A stretch of DNA of 64,000 nt from Methanobacterium sp. Lineage in GTDB: Archaea > Methanobacteriota > Methanobacteria > Methanobacteriales > Methanobacteriaceae. The notes under the pieces are model-generated. The model was not told the DNA's origin and ran no database searches. It worked only from the letters and a program-made list of their open reading frames with translations. A program made the position numbers and the translations under genes. Below, one piece after another: positions 28,129 to 49,851 of the stretch (within the stretch, counting starts at the first letter, position 1; each line of letters begins with the position of its first letter). Location of the stretch: the NCBI RefSeq assembly GCF_016217785.1, contig NZ_JACRGA010000012.1, forward strand, positions 1 to 64,000, given 5' to 3'.

Positions 28129-28920
28129 TTATTTAGTATCAGGCACGTCAATTAAGCCCAGTACTCGTGTGGTGAATATCATTAAAAATGGTGCTATTAA
28201 AACCGTTCCAATAATCTCCCCTACTGTGGAGCCTAGATAGGGTATTCCGTGGAGTGCGTCAAAGATCAGTTGTCTGATAATGTAAAGTACTACAATGGTG
28301 ATGAGTGAAACCATAAACATATTTTTCAGACCCACCCGCCTTATCTTTCCAAAAACACGGGGCATGTTAAATCCCCAGCGGATACTCCCCCCATGATTGG
28401 CCATGGTTAAAATTGCCCCCTGCAGGATAATGTTAAAGCAAAAGAAAAATATTATGACAAGGAGTAAAGCATATTCATTGATAATAGGGCCCAAATCAAT
28501 ATTGAGGGTATCCAACTCAGAAAGAGCTATTATCATCAATATCAGAGGGAGAATAAAATAAACAATAAGAATCAGACTCTCCTTTAGCCCATGAACAAAG
28601 AGGTTTAATGGATGGTGAAATCCGGGTGGGCTGGTTGATCCTTCTACTGTTTCTTCCACTATGCGGAAACCGTATCCCACTTCCATAAAGGATAAAAAGA
28701 GAATGATAATAATTAATATGATATCTGATAGACCTCCGATTAAAGAAGGGGCGTCTAAATCAATAAGATGATCTGTTAAAAGCAATATCAAACCTAATAT
28801 TAACAGGTTATACCAATCTGAAACTGCATAACGCGCTGCGTCTTTTAAAATGGTTTTTAATTTTCTATCGGGAACCACACATACCATCTCTATACTCTTC
28901 GTCACTCCCCATCCCAACAT
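28129..28920 (-). CDS. DUF4013-type membrane protein
   Basis: A 263-residue integral membrane protein with about six spans in three pairs: 36-50, 64-85, 112-140, 148-172, 200-222 and 232-255. The pattern and the N-terminal [21 protein letters not shown] segment resemble the DUF4013 family common in methanogens; the role is unknown. Start options are ATG 28920 and ATG 28887; neither has a strong ribosome site. Monocistronic. Confidence 0.7.
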   Translation of the reverse strand: MLGWGVTKSIEMVCVVPDRKLKTILKDAARYAVSDWYNLLILGLILLLTDHLIDLDAPSLIGGLSDIILIIIILFLSFMEVGYGFRIVEETVEGSTSPPGFHHPLNLFVHGLKESLILIVYFILPLILMIIALSELDTLNIDLGPIINEYALLLVIIFFFCFNIILQGAILTMANHGGSIRWGFNMPRVFGKIRRVGLKNMFMVSLITIVVLYIIRQLIFDALHGIPYLGSTVGEIIGTVLIAPFLMIFTTRVLGLIDVPDTK

Positions 28921-29229
28921 ATGATGGATTAAAGGAGCTTATCAGATTTACAGTATGATGTTTACCATAATAAAACTATTTCCCCCTTCCAAAAAAGTAA
29001 ATTATGAGGATTAAAGTTATGTGCAGTTAAAGTTGTTGTATGTGCATTTAAATAATCCAAAATGAGCAATTACTAAACTGCATCTCCATAAGATCAGTTC
29101 ATTTAGAAGTTTTTTTTAAATAAAAATGATGAGTAAATGTATGATGAGTAATGTATCCTTTTTGAGTTCTTATAATTCTTTTAGATGGCTTAAATAAAAA
29201 AATAGAAAAAATATGATAAAAAAAGAGAA
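28921..29229. other. Intergenic region with T-tract terminator of the AAA gene
   Basis: No gene is seen. The part nearest 29230 holds the oligo-T terminator of the upstream minus-strand ATPase; the rest should include the DUF4013 promoter (AT-rich DNA near 28965-28995). Confidence 0.45.
29196..29224 (-). terminator. Triple oligo-T terminator after the AAA ATPase gene
   Basis: On the minus strand, T7, T6 and T7 tracts follow within 35 bases of the stop codon at 29230. Archaeal termination works mainly on such tracts. Confidence 0.6.
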
Positions 29230-30351
<1,122 letters not shown>

Positions 30352-30974
30352 TATATCACATTTTTACGCCTTTTTTTCGAATAATTAGCATGATAAATTC
30401 TTTATTTTGTTAAATAATGGATTTAAGAAATAAAACTGATTTTTTAATGTTAAATTTATATATAGATTATTTGTAAGATTTATATATAGATGTTAGTTAT
30501 TTAAGAGTTTTTTCATTTCTTAAAAAATTAAGGAATATCCGCTAAAATTAGAAATATGTAGACCAATATTATTTTTCAAGGAATATTAGTGTTCATGAGT
30601 AGACAAATGTCAATTAAAAATACATACAAAATAGTTCCCACTAATGAATCAAATATCTCCATTATTTTGAATTATAAATTATTTCAGACCTTTTTAACAG
30701 AGCATATGCTGGATGAGTCTATTATATTCTAAATTATTGATTTTTAATCAATTTATTATTGCCAGGAGTTGCCAAAAATTTTAAATAGTTTGTTCTATAA
30801 GTATAGAACATTCGATCTATGTAGAACTATTCGATGTTGATGAAACAAAAATAAAGGATTTTAAGACACAACAAAGGACTTAGAAAATATTCTTAAAACA
30901 GAGAAAATAGCATGGGATTCATTGACTTATTTAAAAAATCCAAAACGGTTGAAATTAATCAAGGAGGAGATATA
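30352..30974. other. Long intergenic region between AAA ATPase and hcp
   Basis: No gene is seen. Two copies of TTTATATATAGAT at 30455-30467 and 30479-30491 lie 24 bp apart and may be TATA boxes or binding sites. The hcp promoter and operator occupy about 30779-30830. The open frame before ATG 30975 is not considered coding. Confidence 0.5.
30779..30830 (+). promoter_or_regulatory. hcp promoter with GTTCTATA-AG-TATAGAAC operator
   Basis: A perfect 8-bp inverted repeat with 2-bp spacer lies at 30792-30809. A TATA-like TTTTAAATAG starts at about 30778, so transcription would begin near 30805-30810 and the palindrome lies between box and start, the classic place for a repressor. A weaker second site, TCTATGTAGAAC (30816-30827), follows with its centre 20 bp away, and TTCGAT flanks it on both sides. 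Confidence 0.55.
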
Positions 30975-32276
<1,302 letters not shown>

Positions 32277-32285
<9 letters not shown>

Positions 32286-32312
32286 AAGAACCCCATTTTT
32301 TACCATTTTTTT
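32277..32312 (+). terminator. Intrinsic-type terminator at the end of hcp
   Basis: ATGGGG and CCCCAT pair around an 8-base loop, followed by T6 and, after ACCA, T7. The first arm overlaps the last two codons before the stop. Confidence 0.7.
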
Positions 32313-32426
32313 AGAAGTTACTCAATTAAATCCAATAATTATTATTCAGTAAATATAAACTTTAAGTTCAATAAAATTACAAACAATGGTTAAAAATTAA
32401 CAGAACCAATAGAAGAGGGTGTTGAA

Positions 32427-32765
32427 ATGGATATAGTAGAATTGGAAAAAAGTCCGGTGGTTGACACTCCCCATAAAGTAGATGTCCGAAAGTTATACGA
32501 TACTGAAAATGCAATGACAGTGCATATAACACTCCAACCAGGAGAGTCACTTAAAAAACATATAACTCCAGTGGATGTGTTTTTTTATGTTCTGGAAGGT
32601 GTGGGTATAGTGGAAATTGGTGATGAGAAAAAAGAAGTTACCAAAGATTCACTTATAGACAGTCCCGCCCGTATACCTCATTGCTGGTATAATGAGAGTG
32701 ATACGACACTCCGATTTTTGGTGGTTAAAGTACCCCGACCCACTGAGAACACAAGATTATTATAA
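32427..32765 (+). CDS. Single-domain cupin protein
   Basis: A 112-residue beta-barrel of the Cupin_2 type. The first motif is LQPGESLKKHITPVDVFFYVLEGVGIVEIG (His at about 44, Glu at about 56), the second PARIPHCWYNESDTTLRFLVVKVPRP (His85). Only one His is in the first motif, where HxH is common, so metal binding may be altered. The function is unknown; neighbours (hcp, zinc ribbon, V4R regulator) suggest a stress role. GAGGGTGTTG precedes the ATG. Confidence 0.82.
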   Translation: MDIVELEKSPVVDTPHKVDVRKLYDTENAMTVHITLQPGESLKKHITPVDVFFYVLEGVGIVEIGDEKKEVTKDSLIDSPARIPHCWYNESDTTLRFLVVKVPRPTENTRLL

Positions 32766-32794
32766 ATATATCAGTATTTATAAAAGGAGATATT

Positions 32795-32992
32795 ATGCCT
32801 AAAAAAGAAGTTGATGAAGATAAAGCCTTTGAACAGGCATTAAAAGGTAAAATGGGCTGGAAGTGCTCATGTGCCCTGGAAGTTGTTGATAAAAAAACAT
32901 CCCTGCATGATGTTACCTGTAAAAAGTGTGGCATAACCTTCAAAACTGATCGGGACACTGACACATGCTTCCGCTGTGAAAGAGGCCAATAA
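32795..32992 (+). CDS. Small zinc-ribbon protein
   Basis: A 65-residue protein with six cysteines in pairs: C24/C26, C42/C45 and C58/C61, spaced for one or two metal sites. The start is supported by AAAGGAGA. It lies 29 bases after the cupin gene on the same strand and 75 before the regulator. I know no assigned function. Confidence 0.75.
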   Translation: MPKKEVDEDKAFEQALKGKMGWKCSCALEVVDKKTSLHDVTCKKCGITFKTDRDTDTCFRCERGQ

Positions 32993-33005
32993 AACAATAT
33001 ATTAT

Positions 33006-33051
33006 GAATATTATTAATATTCAACTGTAATATAAGAACTGTAAATATAAG
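33006..33051 (+). promoter_or_regulatory. Palindrome and tandem repeats before the HTH-V4R gene
   Basis: GAATATTATTAATATTC (33006-33022) is a perfect palindrome with 8-bp arms and one central base. It is followed directly by two near-identical units, AACTGTAATATAAG (33023-33036) and AACTGTAAATATAAG (33037-33051), ending 16 bases before the start codon. Autoregulation by the encoded repressor is a natural guess. Confidence 0.5.
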
Positions 33052-33067
33052 AAAAAAGTAATCTAGG

Positions 33068-33883
33068 ATGAAAATGGAAAAAACCAACATAAAACCGGAC
33101 AGAAATATTATCAATAAAGACATAAATGAGAATAATCATGTTTATGGATCTGAAAATATTCAGATCGAACTCTTTGCCACCCCGAAGGGGGTAAAAGCTG
33201 TTAAAAGCCCAGTAAGAGTGAAGATTTTATCCATGCTACGTGAGGGTGATCTCAGTTTTGATGAGATAGTTAAGTTCTCGGGCCGTGCCAAATCAACTGT
33301 ATCCAGTCATCTCAAATCCATGTCAAGGGAAGGAATAATTAGCTCCCGTGTGGACCCTTATGATGCTAGGAAAAAGATATTTTTCATACAATCAGAATAC
33401 ATTGGTAAACTGCAACGCCAGCAACTTCAGGAAGATATTTCGGCCTACATCCAGAGGTATATTTCAAGTGAAAATGATCCCTTTGAATTCTTCAGGCTGA
33501 TATTCCATACCATAAGGATTTCTCTACTGACCCAGGGAGTGGATATAGATCCTATACTCCACGAAGCAGGTTTAAAGGTAGGAAAAGCACTTTATGAAAA
33601 AGTTAAAGATCCAGAGAGGGATAACTTCCTGGGAAATATTGCCAATTTTTGGGAAACACATAGTTTGGGAACTGTGGAAGTTAAAACTCTTGAACCCCTA
33701 ACCATAAGCGTCCAGGACTGTTTTGAATGCAGTGGACTGCCTTATCTGGGTAGGCCTGCCTGTGCCTTTGACAGTGGCATTCTCGAATCATTATTCAGCC
33801 TGTACAATAATGAAAAAGCCAGGGTTAAAGAAACCAAATGTTACGCCCTAGGAGATAAGTACTGTCGTTTTGTGATTGAATAG
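33068..33883 (+). CDS. ArsR-type HTH regulator with V4R sensor domain
   Basis: A transcription regulator of 271 residues. Residues about 45-108 form a winged helix ([30 protein letters not shown], then the wing). The C-terminal half, about 140-271, is a V4R (4-vinyl reductase-like) small-molecule-binding domain ending with C258 and C266 in [15 protein letters not shown]218, C221 and C232 cluster nearby and could bind metal or sense redox state. It closes the hcp-cupin-zinc ribbon group and may control it. Confidence 0.85.
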   Translation: MKMEKTNIKPDRNIINKDINENNHVYGSENIQIELFATPKGVKAVKSPVRVKILSMLREGDLSFDEIVKFSGRAKSTVSSHLKSMSREGIISSRVDPYDARKKIFFIQSEYIGKLQRQQLQEDISAYIQRYISSENDPFEFFRLIFHTIRISLLTQGVDIDPILHEAGLKVGKALYEKVKDPERDNFLGNIANFWETHSLGTVEVKTLEPLTISVQDCFECSGLPYLGRPACAFDSGILESLFSLYNNEKARVKETKCYALGDKYCRFVIE

Positions 33884-33923
33884 CTGCATAATTATCCAAA
33901 AGGAATAAGAAATTAAAGAGATT

Positions 33924-33952
33924 AAAAAAATTAAAATAATAGATAAAAAAAA
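33924..33952 (-). terminator. Oligo-T terminator after the 71-residue gene
   Basis: On the minus strand, T8 (33945-33952) and T7 (33924-33930) follow within 45 bases of the stop at 33967. Confidence 0.5.
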
Positions 33953-33966
33953 TTTATTCCAGGACA

Positions 33967-34182
33967 CTATTTTATCTTAACCGCCCTGAATCTTGCTTTA
34001 GCAGCTAACCATCTCAATTGACGATCTTTTACTTTTAAATAGTCCACATCTTCATCCGTAAATTCATTGATAATCTTTGTTAAAATGTATTCTTCAATTA
34101 AATCGTTGACTAACAGCAGGAAGTGATCTTCTTCAGCAGAATCATCTTTCATTAAACTTTTAACCAAGAACTGCTCTTCCAT
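33967..34182 (-). CDS. Small acidic/basic protein, unknown function
   Basis: A 71-residue protein with an acidic front (KDDSAEEDHF) and a basic end (KDRQLRWLAAKARFRAVKIK). Helical; no motif recognised. A strong GGTGGTTGA ribosome site before the ATG and downstream T-tracts support a real gene. It is monocistronic and convergent with the V4R regulator. Confidence 0.65.
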   Translation of the reverse strand: MEEQFLVKSLMKDDSAEEDHFLLLVNDLIEEYILTKIINEFTDEDVDYLKVKDRQLRWLAAKARFRAVKIK

Positions 34183-34379
34183 TCAACCACCAATATTAAT
34201 CTCTGATAGTATTATTGCTTATATAATATATAATTGTTAATCATTCAGCGCCCTAAAATACTTAGAATAATTCTGTAATAACTGTCAGAAACCCCTTTTT
34301 AATCAATATTTAGAGAGATTATAGGGAAATCCGGGTTAAAAAACCTAAAAAAATAAAAATAAAAATAGACTATAACTAT

Positions 34380-35234
34380 TTAACCATCTAAGATCTTTTT
34401 ATAAATCCGCTTCATCACCAGGGCATCCTGCTCCAGTAAAGGAGTTTCACAGATAATAGTAGCATCCCACCCACAATCAACCAGTACTTCCAGTAATGGC
34501 TCCAACGGAGGACCGTATTCAGTTTCCATCAGGACGTGATGTTTCCTTTCACCAGCATCAGTGTACTCGATCCGAGTAAAGTGACAATGCAATGCTTCCT
34601 TACCTTTCCCTATTCCATCCAATCCTTCTTCTAATTTGGTCAGTATACGATGATAATCATCTACTCCTTTTATACAACCCCTACCCCTAGCGTGAAGGTG
34701 GGCGAAGTCTATGGTGGGGGAAAAATGATCAAAGGATTGGCATATATCAATAATGGCATCCAGATTACCCAGTTGTGATCTTTTTCCAGTGGTTTCCGGT
34801 GCGAAGGTGAATTTTTTTATTCCCAGAGCATCTAACTTTTCCAGAAGCTCGGAAATTGCTCCTTTACATCTATTCAACGCCTGTTCTGGTGTGTATTTTG
34901 TGTAAAAACCGGGATGAAAAACAATACGGTAGGCCCCTATCCATTCTGCTGCCCTGGCTGATTGGATCAGGCGTTCAATGGATCTCTCTAATACATCATC
35001 TTTTTGTGCCGATAAGTTAATGTAGTAAGGTCCATGCATTGAAATCCTTATATCGTTAACCCTGGCATTTTCACCCAGTTTAAGACCGGATTGTTTTTGA
35101 ATTTTCACCCCATAAGTGGCCTGATATTCATAGCCATCTAAACCTATGTCACTAATATAATCACAAACATTGACTGTTTGACCATTAAAACCTATGGGAT
35201 TACCTGCTGGCCCAAATTTTATCCTTTTTTTCAT
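34380..35234 (-). CDS. Endonuclease IV-like TIM-barrel protein
   Basis: A 284-residue xylose-isomerase-type barrel resembling deoxyribonuclease IV (AP endonuclease family 2). [58 protein letters not shown] and ICETP provide the His, Glu and Asp positions that hold the zinc ions. It is close to the size of E. coli Nfo. Likely role: cutting DNA at abasic sites. It ends a run starting at gatD; spacing to trxB is 54 bases. Confidence 0.82.
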   Translation of the reverse strand: MKKRIKFGPAGNPIGFNGQTVNVCDYISDIGLDGYEYQATYGVKIQKQSGLKLGENARVNDIRISMHGPYYINLSAQKDDVLERSIERLIQSARAAEWIGAYRIVFHPGFYTKYTPEQALNRCKGAISELLEKLDALGIKKFTFAPETTGKRSQLGNLDAIIDICQSFDHFSPTIDFAHLHARGRGCIKGVDDYHRILTKLEEGLDGIGKGKEALHCHFTRIEYTDAGERKHHVLMETEYGPPLEPLLEVLVDCGWDATIICETPLLEQDALVMKRIYKKILDG

Positions 35235-35288
35235 GATATCCTGTAAAATATAAAATAAGTTTAATTTTGGAATTTATACAGATAAGTT

Positions 35289-36215
35289 TTATTTTATTTC
35301 AGATTCCTCCGCCACCTCTACAAAGGCAATTAATGCTGCCACCGCTCCTTCAGCACAGGCCACAACCCATTGTTTAATTCCACCAGTTATATCCCCAGCA
35401 GCGTAGATTCCCGGGATGTTGGTTCGCTGGTACTTATCAGTTACTATGTAACCTCCGTTGTCAAGTTCCACACCTGCAGTTAGGGCTACTTTATTAAGGG
35501 GCTCTTCTCCCACTGCAATGAATACACCATCTGCTGGGAAATCCTTCTTCTCCTGGCTTTTGCGGTTGAGGAGAGATACACTGTTAACTGCCAGTTCACC
35601 TTTTATCTCTTCCACTGCTGAATCCCAAATTACGGGAATTTCATGTTCTTTTAATTTATTCTGAAGATATTTTTCAGCCCGTAACTGGTCTCTGCGGTGT
35701 ATGAGGGTTACATTGCAATCCAGGTCTTTTAAGTAAATTGCTTCCTGAACTGCGGCATTTCCTCCCCCTACTACTATTACATTCTTACCCTTGAATAGAG
35801 GTCCATCACAGGTGGCACAATAAGAAACTCCACGACCAAGGAATTCAAACTCACCCGGTACGTTCAGTCTTCTGTGATGACTTCCTGTGGATATCATTAC
35901 CGACCTTGCTTTATACTCTCCTTTAGAGGTGGTTAAGAGAATACCAGAAGGATCATTTTTACTAATTTCCCGAACTTCTTCCATATTTTTAATAGGGATG
36001 TGTTTTTCTACCTGTTTTCTCATCTTCTCCAGTAGTTCCTTTCCAGATATAACTTCGAAACCAGGGTAGTTCTCCATAAGGGGAACCATATAACCGGAAC
36101 CTGCTCCAGTCATCCTTTCCAGTATTACTGCATTCATTCCCTGCCTTCCCGCGTATATTCCGGCAGTTAATCCGGCAGGTCCTCCCCCAATGATAATCAG
36201 ATCGTATTCTTCCAT
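35289..36215 (-). CDS. trxB: Thioredoxin-disulfide reductase
   Basis: A flavoprotein of 308 residues reducing thioredoxin-like proteins. The FAD loop GGGPAG is at 10-15, the redox pair CATC at 133-136, the nucleotide loop [12 protein letters not shown] near 150, and [10 protein letters not shown], the pattern that binds the 2'-phosphate of NADPH. The final AAGDITGG is the FAD-contact motif. Some methanogen homologues use reduced F420 instead; the HRRxxxR motif argues for NADPH here. It lies 14 bases after gatE. Confidence 0.91.
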   Translation of the reverse strand: MEEYDLIIIGGGPAGLTAGIYAGRQGMNAVILERMTGAGSGYMVPLMENYPGFEVISGKELLEKMRKQVEKHIPIKNMEEVREISKNDPSGILLTTSKGEYKARSVMISTGSHHRRLNVPGEFEFLGRGVSYCATCDGPLFKGKNVIVVGGGNAAVQEAIYLKDLDCNVTLIHRRDQLRAEKYLQNKLKEHEIPVIWDSAVEEIKGELAVNSVSLLNRKSQEKKDFPADGVFIAVGEEPLNKVALTAGVELDNGGYIVTDKYQRTNIPGIYAAGDITGGIKQWVVACAEGAVAALIAFVEVAEESEIK

Positions 36216-36229
36216 AAAAACCTCTCCAC

Positions 36230-38119
<1,890 letters not shown>

Positions 38120-38140
38120 CTCAATCACCATGAATCCATT

Positions 38141-39466
38141 CTATTCCCCGTAATCTCGCAGGAAGTATTTTGAAGAGGATTTTTCATCCATTTCTCCTTT
38201 AAGGTTAGTTTCTATGATTTTTTTAACTTCTTCCAGTTTACTGGTCTGTCCCAGTGCCCATACCAGTTTAACGTAGGCTACCTCGGGTAGCATATCCTCT
38301 GCAGGTATGACACCGGCAGATAATAGTTTACGACCGGTACTGTACACGTTGAGATTGGTGCGGCCGTAGAGACATTGTGAGGTCATTAATACTGGGATTT
38401 CTTCATCAGCTGCCCTCTGAAGTGAGGGGATCAGATGATCTGGACAGTGACCCAGGCCTGTTCCTTCTATTAAAAGACCCCTGTAGCCCTTATCAATATG
38501 ATAATCCAGGAGTTCTGCAGCTATTCCAGGATAACTCTTTATGAAGCCCACTTTTTCCTCCAACGAGTCATTAACTTCCAGCTGATACTCTCCCCTCTTG
38601 CGGTAGGCGAATTTTTTATCAATAATTTTAACCTTTCCATCTTTCACTTTGGCCAGTGGTGGGCTGTTAATACTGTTGAAGGTGTCCCGGCGGCTGGTGT
38701 GCATTTTACGAACCCTTGTTCCACGGTGGATGTGTGCCTTGTTATCATTTTCTGTGGCGTGCATGCAGACTGTGACCTCGGCTATGTCTGACTTGGCCAT
38801 CGCCACTGAACTCATCAGGTTTAGGAATGCATCGGAGGATGGTCGGTCCGAACTTCTCTGGGCACCTGTGATGACGATGGGAACTGGTGACTCCATTATA
38901 AAACTTAGAGCAGCTGCAGTGTAGTGCATGGTGTCTGTTCCATGGGCCACTATCACACCATCCGCCCCCTCATTTATTTCATCAGCCACTGCACATGCAG
39001 ATTGAACCCAGAACTCGGGTTTCATGTTTTCGCTTAAAATATTCATTATGGCATTTCCACTGATGTTAGCCTCATCCAATAGCTCAGGGGTGGCCCTTAA
39101 AAGATCATCAGCAGTGAATGCCGGGTGCACTGCTCCGGTTTTATAATCAATGATGGATGCCACTGTTCCTCCTGTGGATATTATGGATACATCCATTTTT
39201 CCAGGATCTCGGTGAATATCCAGGGGCGGAAGATTGATTTCAGGCTTATCTCCCTTTTCAAGGAGTTTAACTTCAGCCTCGGCCAGGGCTAGGCCAACAT
39301 TATATCCACTGTCCATCTTCAGAACGATGTGCAGCTGGTCAGCATCTTCAGCCCGGTCTAAGAGCATACCCCGGTATTCAGTGCCATTTTTTTTTATGGA
39401 GATCATGTCTCCAATGGAAATATTCTGTGATTCTAAAAATTGTTTAGCTCTTCCACGATAACTCAT
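38141..39466 (-). CDS. gatD: Glu-tRNA(Gln) amidotransferase subunit D
   Basis: The asparaginase-like subunit that releases ammonia from glutamine for GatE. After an N-terminal beta-barrel (about 1-75) the amidase domain shows STGGTVAS near residue 97, [15 protein letters not shown] near 175 and the Lys-containing MATE-type strand in [15 protein letters not shown]. The length of 441 residues matches the family. It leads the gatDE-trxB cluster. Confidence 0.94.
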   Translation of the reverse strand: MSYRGRAKQFLESQNISIGDMISIKKNGTEYRGMLLDRAEDADQLHIVLKMDSGYNVGLALAEAEVKLLEKGDKPEINLPPLDIHRDPGKMDVSIISTGGTVASIIDYKTGAVHPAFTADDLLRATPELLDEANISGNAIMNILSENMKPEFWVQSACAVADEINEGADGVIVAHGTDTMHYTAAALSFIMESPVPIVITGAQRSSDRPSSDAFLNLMSSVAMAKSDIAEVTVCMHATENDNKAHIHRGTRVRKMHTSRRDTFNSINSPPLAKVKDGKVKIIDKKFAYRKRGEYQLEVNDSLEEKVGFIKSYPGIAAELLDYHIDKGYRGLLIEGTGLGHCPDHLIPSLQRAADEEIPVLMTSQCLYGRTNLNVYSTGRKLLSAGVIPAEDMLPEVAYVKLVWALGQTSKLEEVKKIIETNLKGEMDEKSSSKYFLRDYGE

Positions 39467-39680
39467 AACATCCCTCTAATTTTCTTAGATAAAGTGAAAT
39501 TTGAGAAATTTAACAAATTAAGCCTTACCCATATAATTTTTTTTATTTATTCCAACCCTGTTTCTATTTCATTTTTCAGACAAATTTCATTTTCAAGACA
39601 TTATCCCTCAAATTTATATAATCCTTGTTATATTGGTTGGTGATTCTAAGATAAAAATCTATAAACTATAAATTTATACT

Positions 39681-39717
39681 AAAAAAAAGGAATTTGCAAT
39701 AAAAAAATTTAAAAAAA
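39681..39717 (-). terminator. Oligo-T terminator after the DUF2769 gene
   Basis: On the minus strand, T7, T7 and T8 tracts follow 43-80 bases after the stop at 39760. Confidence 0.5.
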
Positions 39718-39759
39718 TGGTGTGACTGAAAATAGCAAAGATAAGGAAGATATAACTGT

Positions 39760-40056
39760 TTAAAGTCCCCGTAATTCTTTTTCTGATCCTTTGATGCAAA
39801 ATAGATCGTTTTTAAGTTCCATATCTTCTGCTACTTCACATTCCGGGCATATGCAGTCATCTTCTTCCAGGTTACATGCGGATTTGCCCAGTACACAGTA
39901 CAATCCTTCGTATTTTTCCTGAGCACATTGGTTGTACATTGGGCAGTCTGGACAGATGCAGAGATCTCCCATTTCATCTAAAAGTTTTTCACCAATTTCC
40001 GAATCAGACAGACCTTCTGAAGATAATTTGTCCATTTTTTCATCGAATTTGTCCAT
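39760..40056 (-). CDS. Cysteine-rich DUF2769 protein
   Basis: A 98-residue protein of the methanogen DUF2769 type, role unknown. It has ten cysteines in two related blocks: C33, C35, C38, C44, C54, C61 (CICPDCPMYNQC core) and C68, C70, C73, C87 (CICPEC). The spacing suggests zinc or iron-sulfur sites. GGAAGGAT before ATG 40056 supports the start. It stands alone between gatD and the ExoIII gene. Confidence 0.75.
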   Translation of the reverse strand: MDKFDEKMDKLSSEGLSDSEIGEKLLDEMGDLCICPDCPMYNQCAQEKYEGLYCVLGKSACNLEEDDCICPECEVAEDMELKNDLFCIKGSEKELRGL

Positions 40057-40239
40057 TTTTTATCCTTCCAGATATTTTTTTAATAATTCAATCAAAATTC
40101 ACAATTTCAATCAGGCTTTAAACCATAATAAAACAATTAACTCATAACACTCTCTTTTCTTTAAAAAACTGCTCTTTATTAATGTGAAACTAAAATCATT
40201 GCAAAGCTAAAATTGCGAATAAATAAATCCTCGGGCTTA

Positions 40240-41019
40240 TTAATCCTCCAGTTTTATGTCGATTCCCACCGGGCAGTGATCAGAGCCCATTACCTCCGGA
40301 AGTATGAAGGCAGATTCGATGTTATCCATGAATTCCTGATTCACGAAGAAGTAGTCCAGTCTCCAGCCAACGTTCCGTTCCCTGGCACGGGTTCGGTAAC
40401 TCCACCATGTGTAGTTTTCGGGTTCCTGGTTGAACTCCCGAAATGTGTCCACATAACCATGACTGAGGAACCGGTCCATCCATTCCCGTTCAATGGGGAG
40501 GAAACCAGATATCTTCTCGTTTTCCTTGGGGCGTGCTATGTCGATTTCTTTGTGTGCTGTGTTCACATCACCACAGACCACGATGTTGCGTCCTTCTTCT
40601 TTAAGGGCATCGGCATAGTCCAGGAATGAGTCATAGAAATCCAGTTTGTACTGGAGCCGTTCTGGGGACATTTTACCGTTGGGGAAGTAGATGTTAAACA
40701 GGACAAAATCTCCATAGTCCGTTATGAGGGTGCGGCCTTCACTGTCGAATTTGGGAATTCCAAAGCCGTTTTCCACATTTTCAGGTTTTATACTGGTGTA
40801 GGTAGCCACACCACTGTATCCTTTGCGTTCTGCCTCGGAAAGATACAGCTGATAATCATCAATATTCCGGATATCTGCAGGGAACTGTTTGCGAACAGCC
40901 TTAGTTTCCTGGATGCATAATATATCTGGTTTGTCTTTCGTGAGCCATTCTTTAAATCCTTTTTTGTGCACAGCACGGATTCCATTAACGTTCCATGATA
41001 GTATTCTGATTTTCCTCAA
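40240..41019 (-). CDS. xth: ExoIII-family nuclease, Mth212-like
   Basis: An exodeoxyribonuclease III/AP endonuclease of 259 residues. Catalytic landmarks: SWNVNGIRA (Asn), IQETK (metal Glu), [14 protein letters not shown] (Asp/Asn) and [11 protein letters not shown] (Asp-His). The sequence is very like Mth212 of Methanothermobacter, including the [20 protein letters not shown] block, and Mth212 nicks DNA directly at deoxyuridine besides acting as an AP endonuclease and exonuclease. Whether this one also acts on uracil is inferred. It lies 59 bases after the two-subunit oxidoreductase genes. Confidence 0.92.
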   Translation of the reverse strand: MRKIRILSWNVNGIRAVHKKGFKEWLTKDKPDILCIQETKAVRKQFPADIRNIDDYQLYLSEAERKGYSGVATYTSIKPENVENGFGIPKFDSEGRTLITDYGDFVLFNIYFPNGKMSPERLQYKLDFYDSFLDYADALKEEGRNIVVCGDVNTAHKEIDIARPKENEKISGFLPIEREWMDRFLSHGYVDTFREFNQEPENYTWWSYRTRARERNVGWRLDYFFVNQEFMDNIESAFILPEVMGSDHCPVGIDIKLED

Positions 41020-41078
41020 TTTTCCACCTCAATTTTTAAGTGCTAAACATTAGTTATTTTGATGAATTATGAGTTTAA

Positions 41079-43753
<2,675 letters not shown>

Positions 43754-44130
43754 TTATTTCACCCCTAAAATTTATCCCCGACTTTACAATCTCAATTCAA
43801 ATTTGTATTATGATTATGATACAGTTAACAATATGATCCACAATTTACTTAAAATTTGACACACCCTCGGACCTGAATAGGTAAAAACCATCGGAATAAA
43901 AATCATTCCCCCACTAAATAAATGTAAAAAATAAACTGTAAAATTCTTTAAAAAACGATTATTGAAGGTAAAATAAAAAATAAATGTAAATAATAGAATC
44001 TATTAACAAAAAGCGTACGGAAGTAAAAGAGAACGGAAGTTAACAGAAAGAATTAGGATGGAAGTAAAATAGGAATAGTCTGATTTTAACTAGATCATCT
44101 ATCCCCTATTTGTTCTCCATGATATCCTCA
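43754..44130. other. Intergenic region between vorA and the gamma-alpha gene
   Basis: No gene is seen. AT-rich, with TATA-like stretches on the minus strand near 43800-43860, suitable for a promoter of the downstream oxidoreductase, and AACGGAAGT/TACGGAAGT repeats near 44014 and 44032. Confidence 0.45.
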
Positions 44131-46654
<2,524 letters not shown>

Positions 46655-46658
<4 letters not shown>

Positions 46659-46945
46659 TTGTCTTCCTCCTTACCCTCTTTATCATTTTTGGGTTTATGC
46701 TGGTCTTTTTTACGGGATTTTCGGGGTATGTGAACTTCCACAGCCAATGGTTCGGGGCAGGTGTAGTAGCAGTCCCCGCAACCGGTGCATCCTTCTCCCT
46801 GATAAACTGCGTAATGGTAACCGCGTTCATTGATGGCTTCACTCATTTTAAGGACACCAGGACGGCAGGCGCGTATGCATCGTTCACATGCCTTACATTC
46901 CAGTTCATTGAAAACTGGATAGGGTTCTTTCTTGCGATTTGTCAT
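46655..46945 (-). CDS. vorC: 2-ketoisovalerate oxidoreductase VorC (ferredoxin-type)
   Basis: The two-[4Fe-4S] subunit of VOR: C17, C20, C23, C27 and C53, C56, C59, C63. It has 96 residues, with a very basic and acidic C-terminal tail (about 73-96) beyond the ferredoxin fold. First gene of vorCBA, about 150 bases after the acyl-CoA synthetase. Confidence 0.91.
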
Positions 46946-47093
46946 GATTCATATCATCCTGTTAATATATTTGAAACGTCATTTTAATGAATAAATAACT
47001 CAAAAATCATGTATTTGAAATAAAAGGATTAATGAAGAATCTGAAATGATTATTATTAATCAAAATACTCCATTATCCATATTAACATCAATA

Positions 47094-48764
<1,671 letters not shown>

Positions 48765-48884
48765 TTTTTATCACCAGTTATTTAATAAAACATTTATTTA
48801 TCAATTTTTTAGATTCTCTGAATATATGTTGATTATTATCCATTTTCAGTATCATAATGGTTTTTAAAATTCCAATATCCCTTT

Positions 48885-49439
<555 letters not shown>

Positions 49440-49449
49440 AACTAAAACC

Positions 49450-49502
49450 TCACATTAGATGTGATTAAGCCTTTTTAATCAAGCCCTTGGCTAGTTTGCC
49501 AA
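49450..49502 (-). promoter_or_regulatory. Palindrome cluster before the XRE-cupin gene
   Basis: Three inverted repeats lie in 53 bases: TCACAT-TAG-ATGTGA (49450-49464), GATTAA-N6-TTAATC (49463-49480) and TTGGC-N6-GCCAA (49487-49502). The first begins 11 bases before the start codon. Candidate operators for autoregulation. Confidence 0.5.
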
Positions 49503-49851
49503 TGGTTTATAAAAACTAACAGGATTTTATTTTAATGTGTCTAAGATAGTTGGATTTCTATCTCTTTTGATCCTATGCTCCACCTTATATCTATAATTTT
49601 ACACCAATTTTATAATGATTGTTAATGACAATTTAATTTTGCTACTATAAATAAATTACCAATGACCAAGATAACCAGTTGAAAAAACTTCAAAAAAGGG
49701 AAAATAATCCCTTGAAAAGTTAAATTAACATGCCATGAATTCCAATTATTAAATAGACAGATATAATTTCAGATGCAGATATAATTTCAGATGAATATTG
49801 AGTTAATGGACGATAATATTGATGGTAAAAATGATAAATGGGGGATGTGTA
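49503..49851. other. Divergent intergenic region with tandem repeat
   Basis: No gene is seen. The part nearest 49439 holds operator-like palindromes; the part nearest 49852 holds an 18-bp tandem duplication. AT-rich promoters for both directions are expected. Confidence 0.45.
49758..49793. repeat. Perfect 18-bp tandem duplication
   Basis: CAGATATAATTTCAGATG occurs at 49758-49775 and again at 49776-49793 with no gap, 58 bases before the next start codon. Each copy contains a TATA-like ATATAATTT. Confidence 0.75.

Noticed and set aside
30912..30974. N-terminal extension of hcp
   Set aside because: The ribosome site AAGGAGGAG lies inside it, immediately before ATG 30975, where family similarity begins.
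40213..40629. 138-residue plus-strand frame opposite the ExoIII gene
   Set aside because: It is antisense to a well-conserved nuclease, has no ribosome site and is low in typical archaeal protein features.
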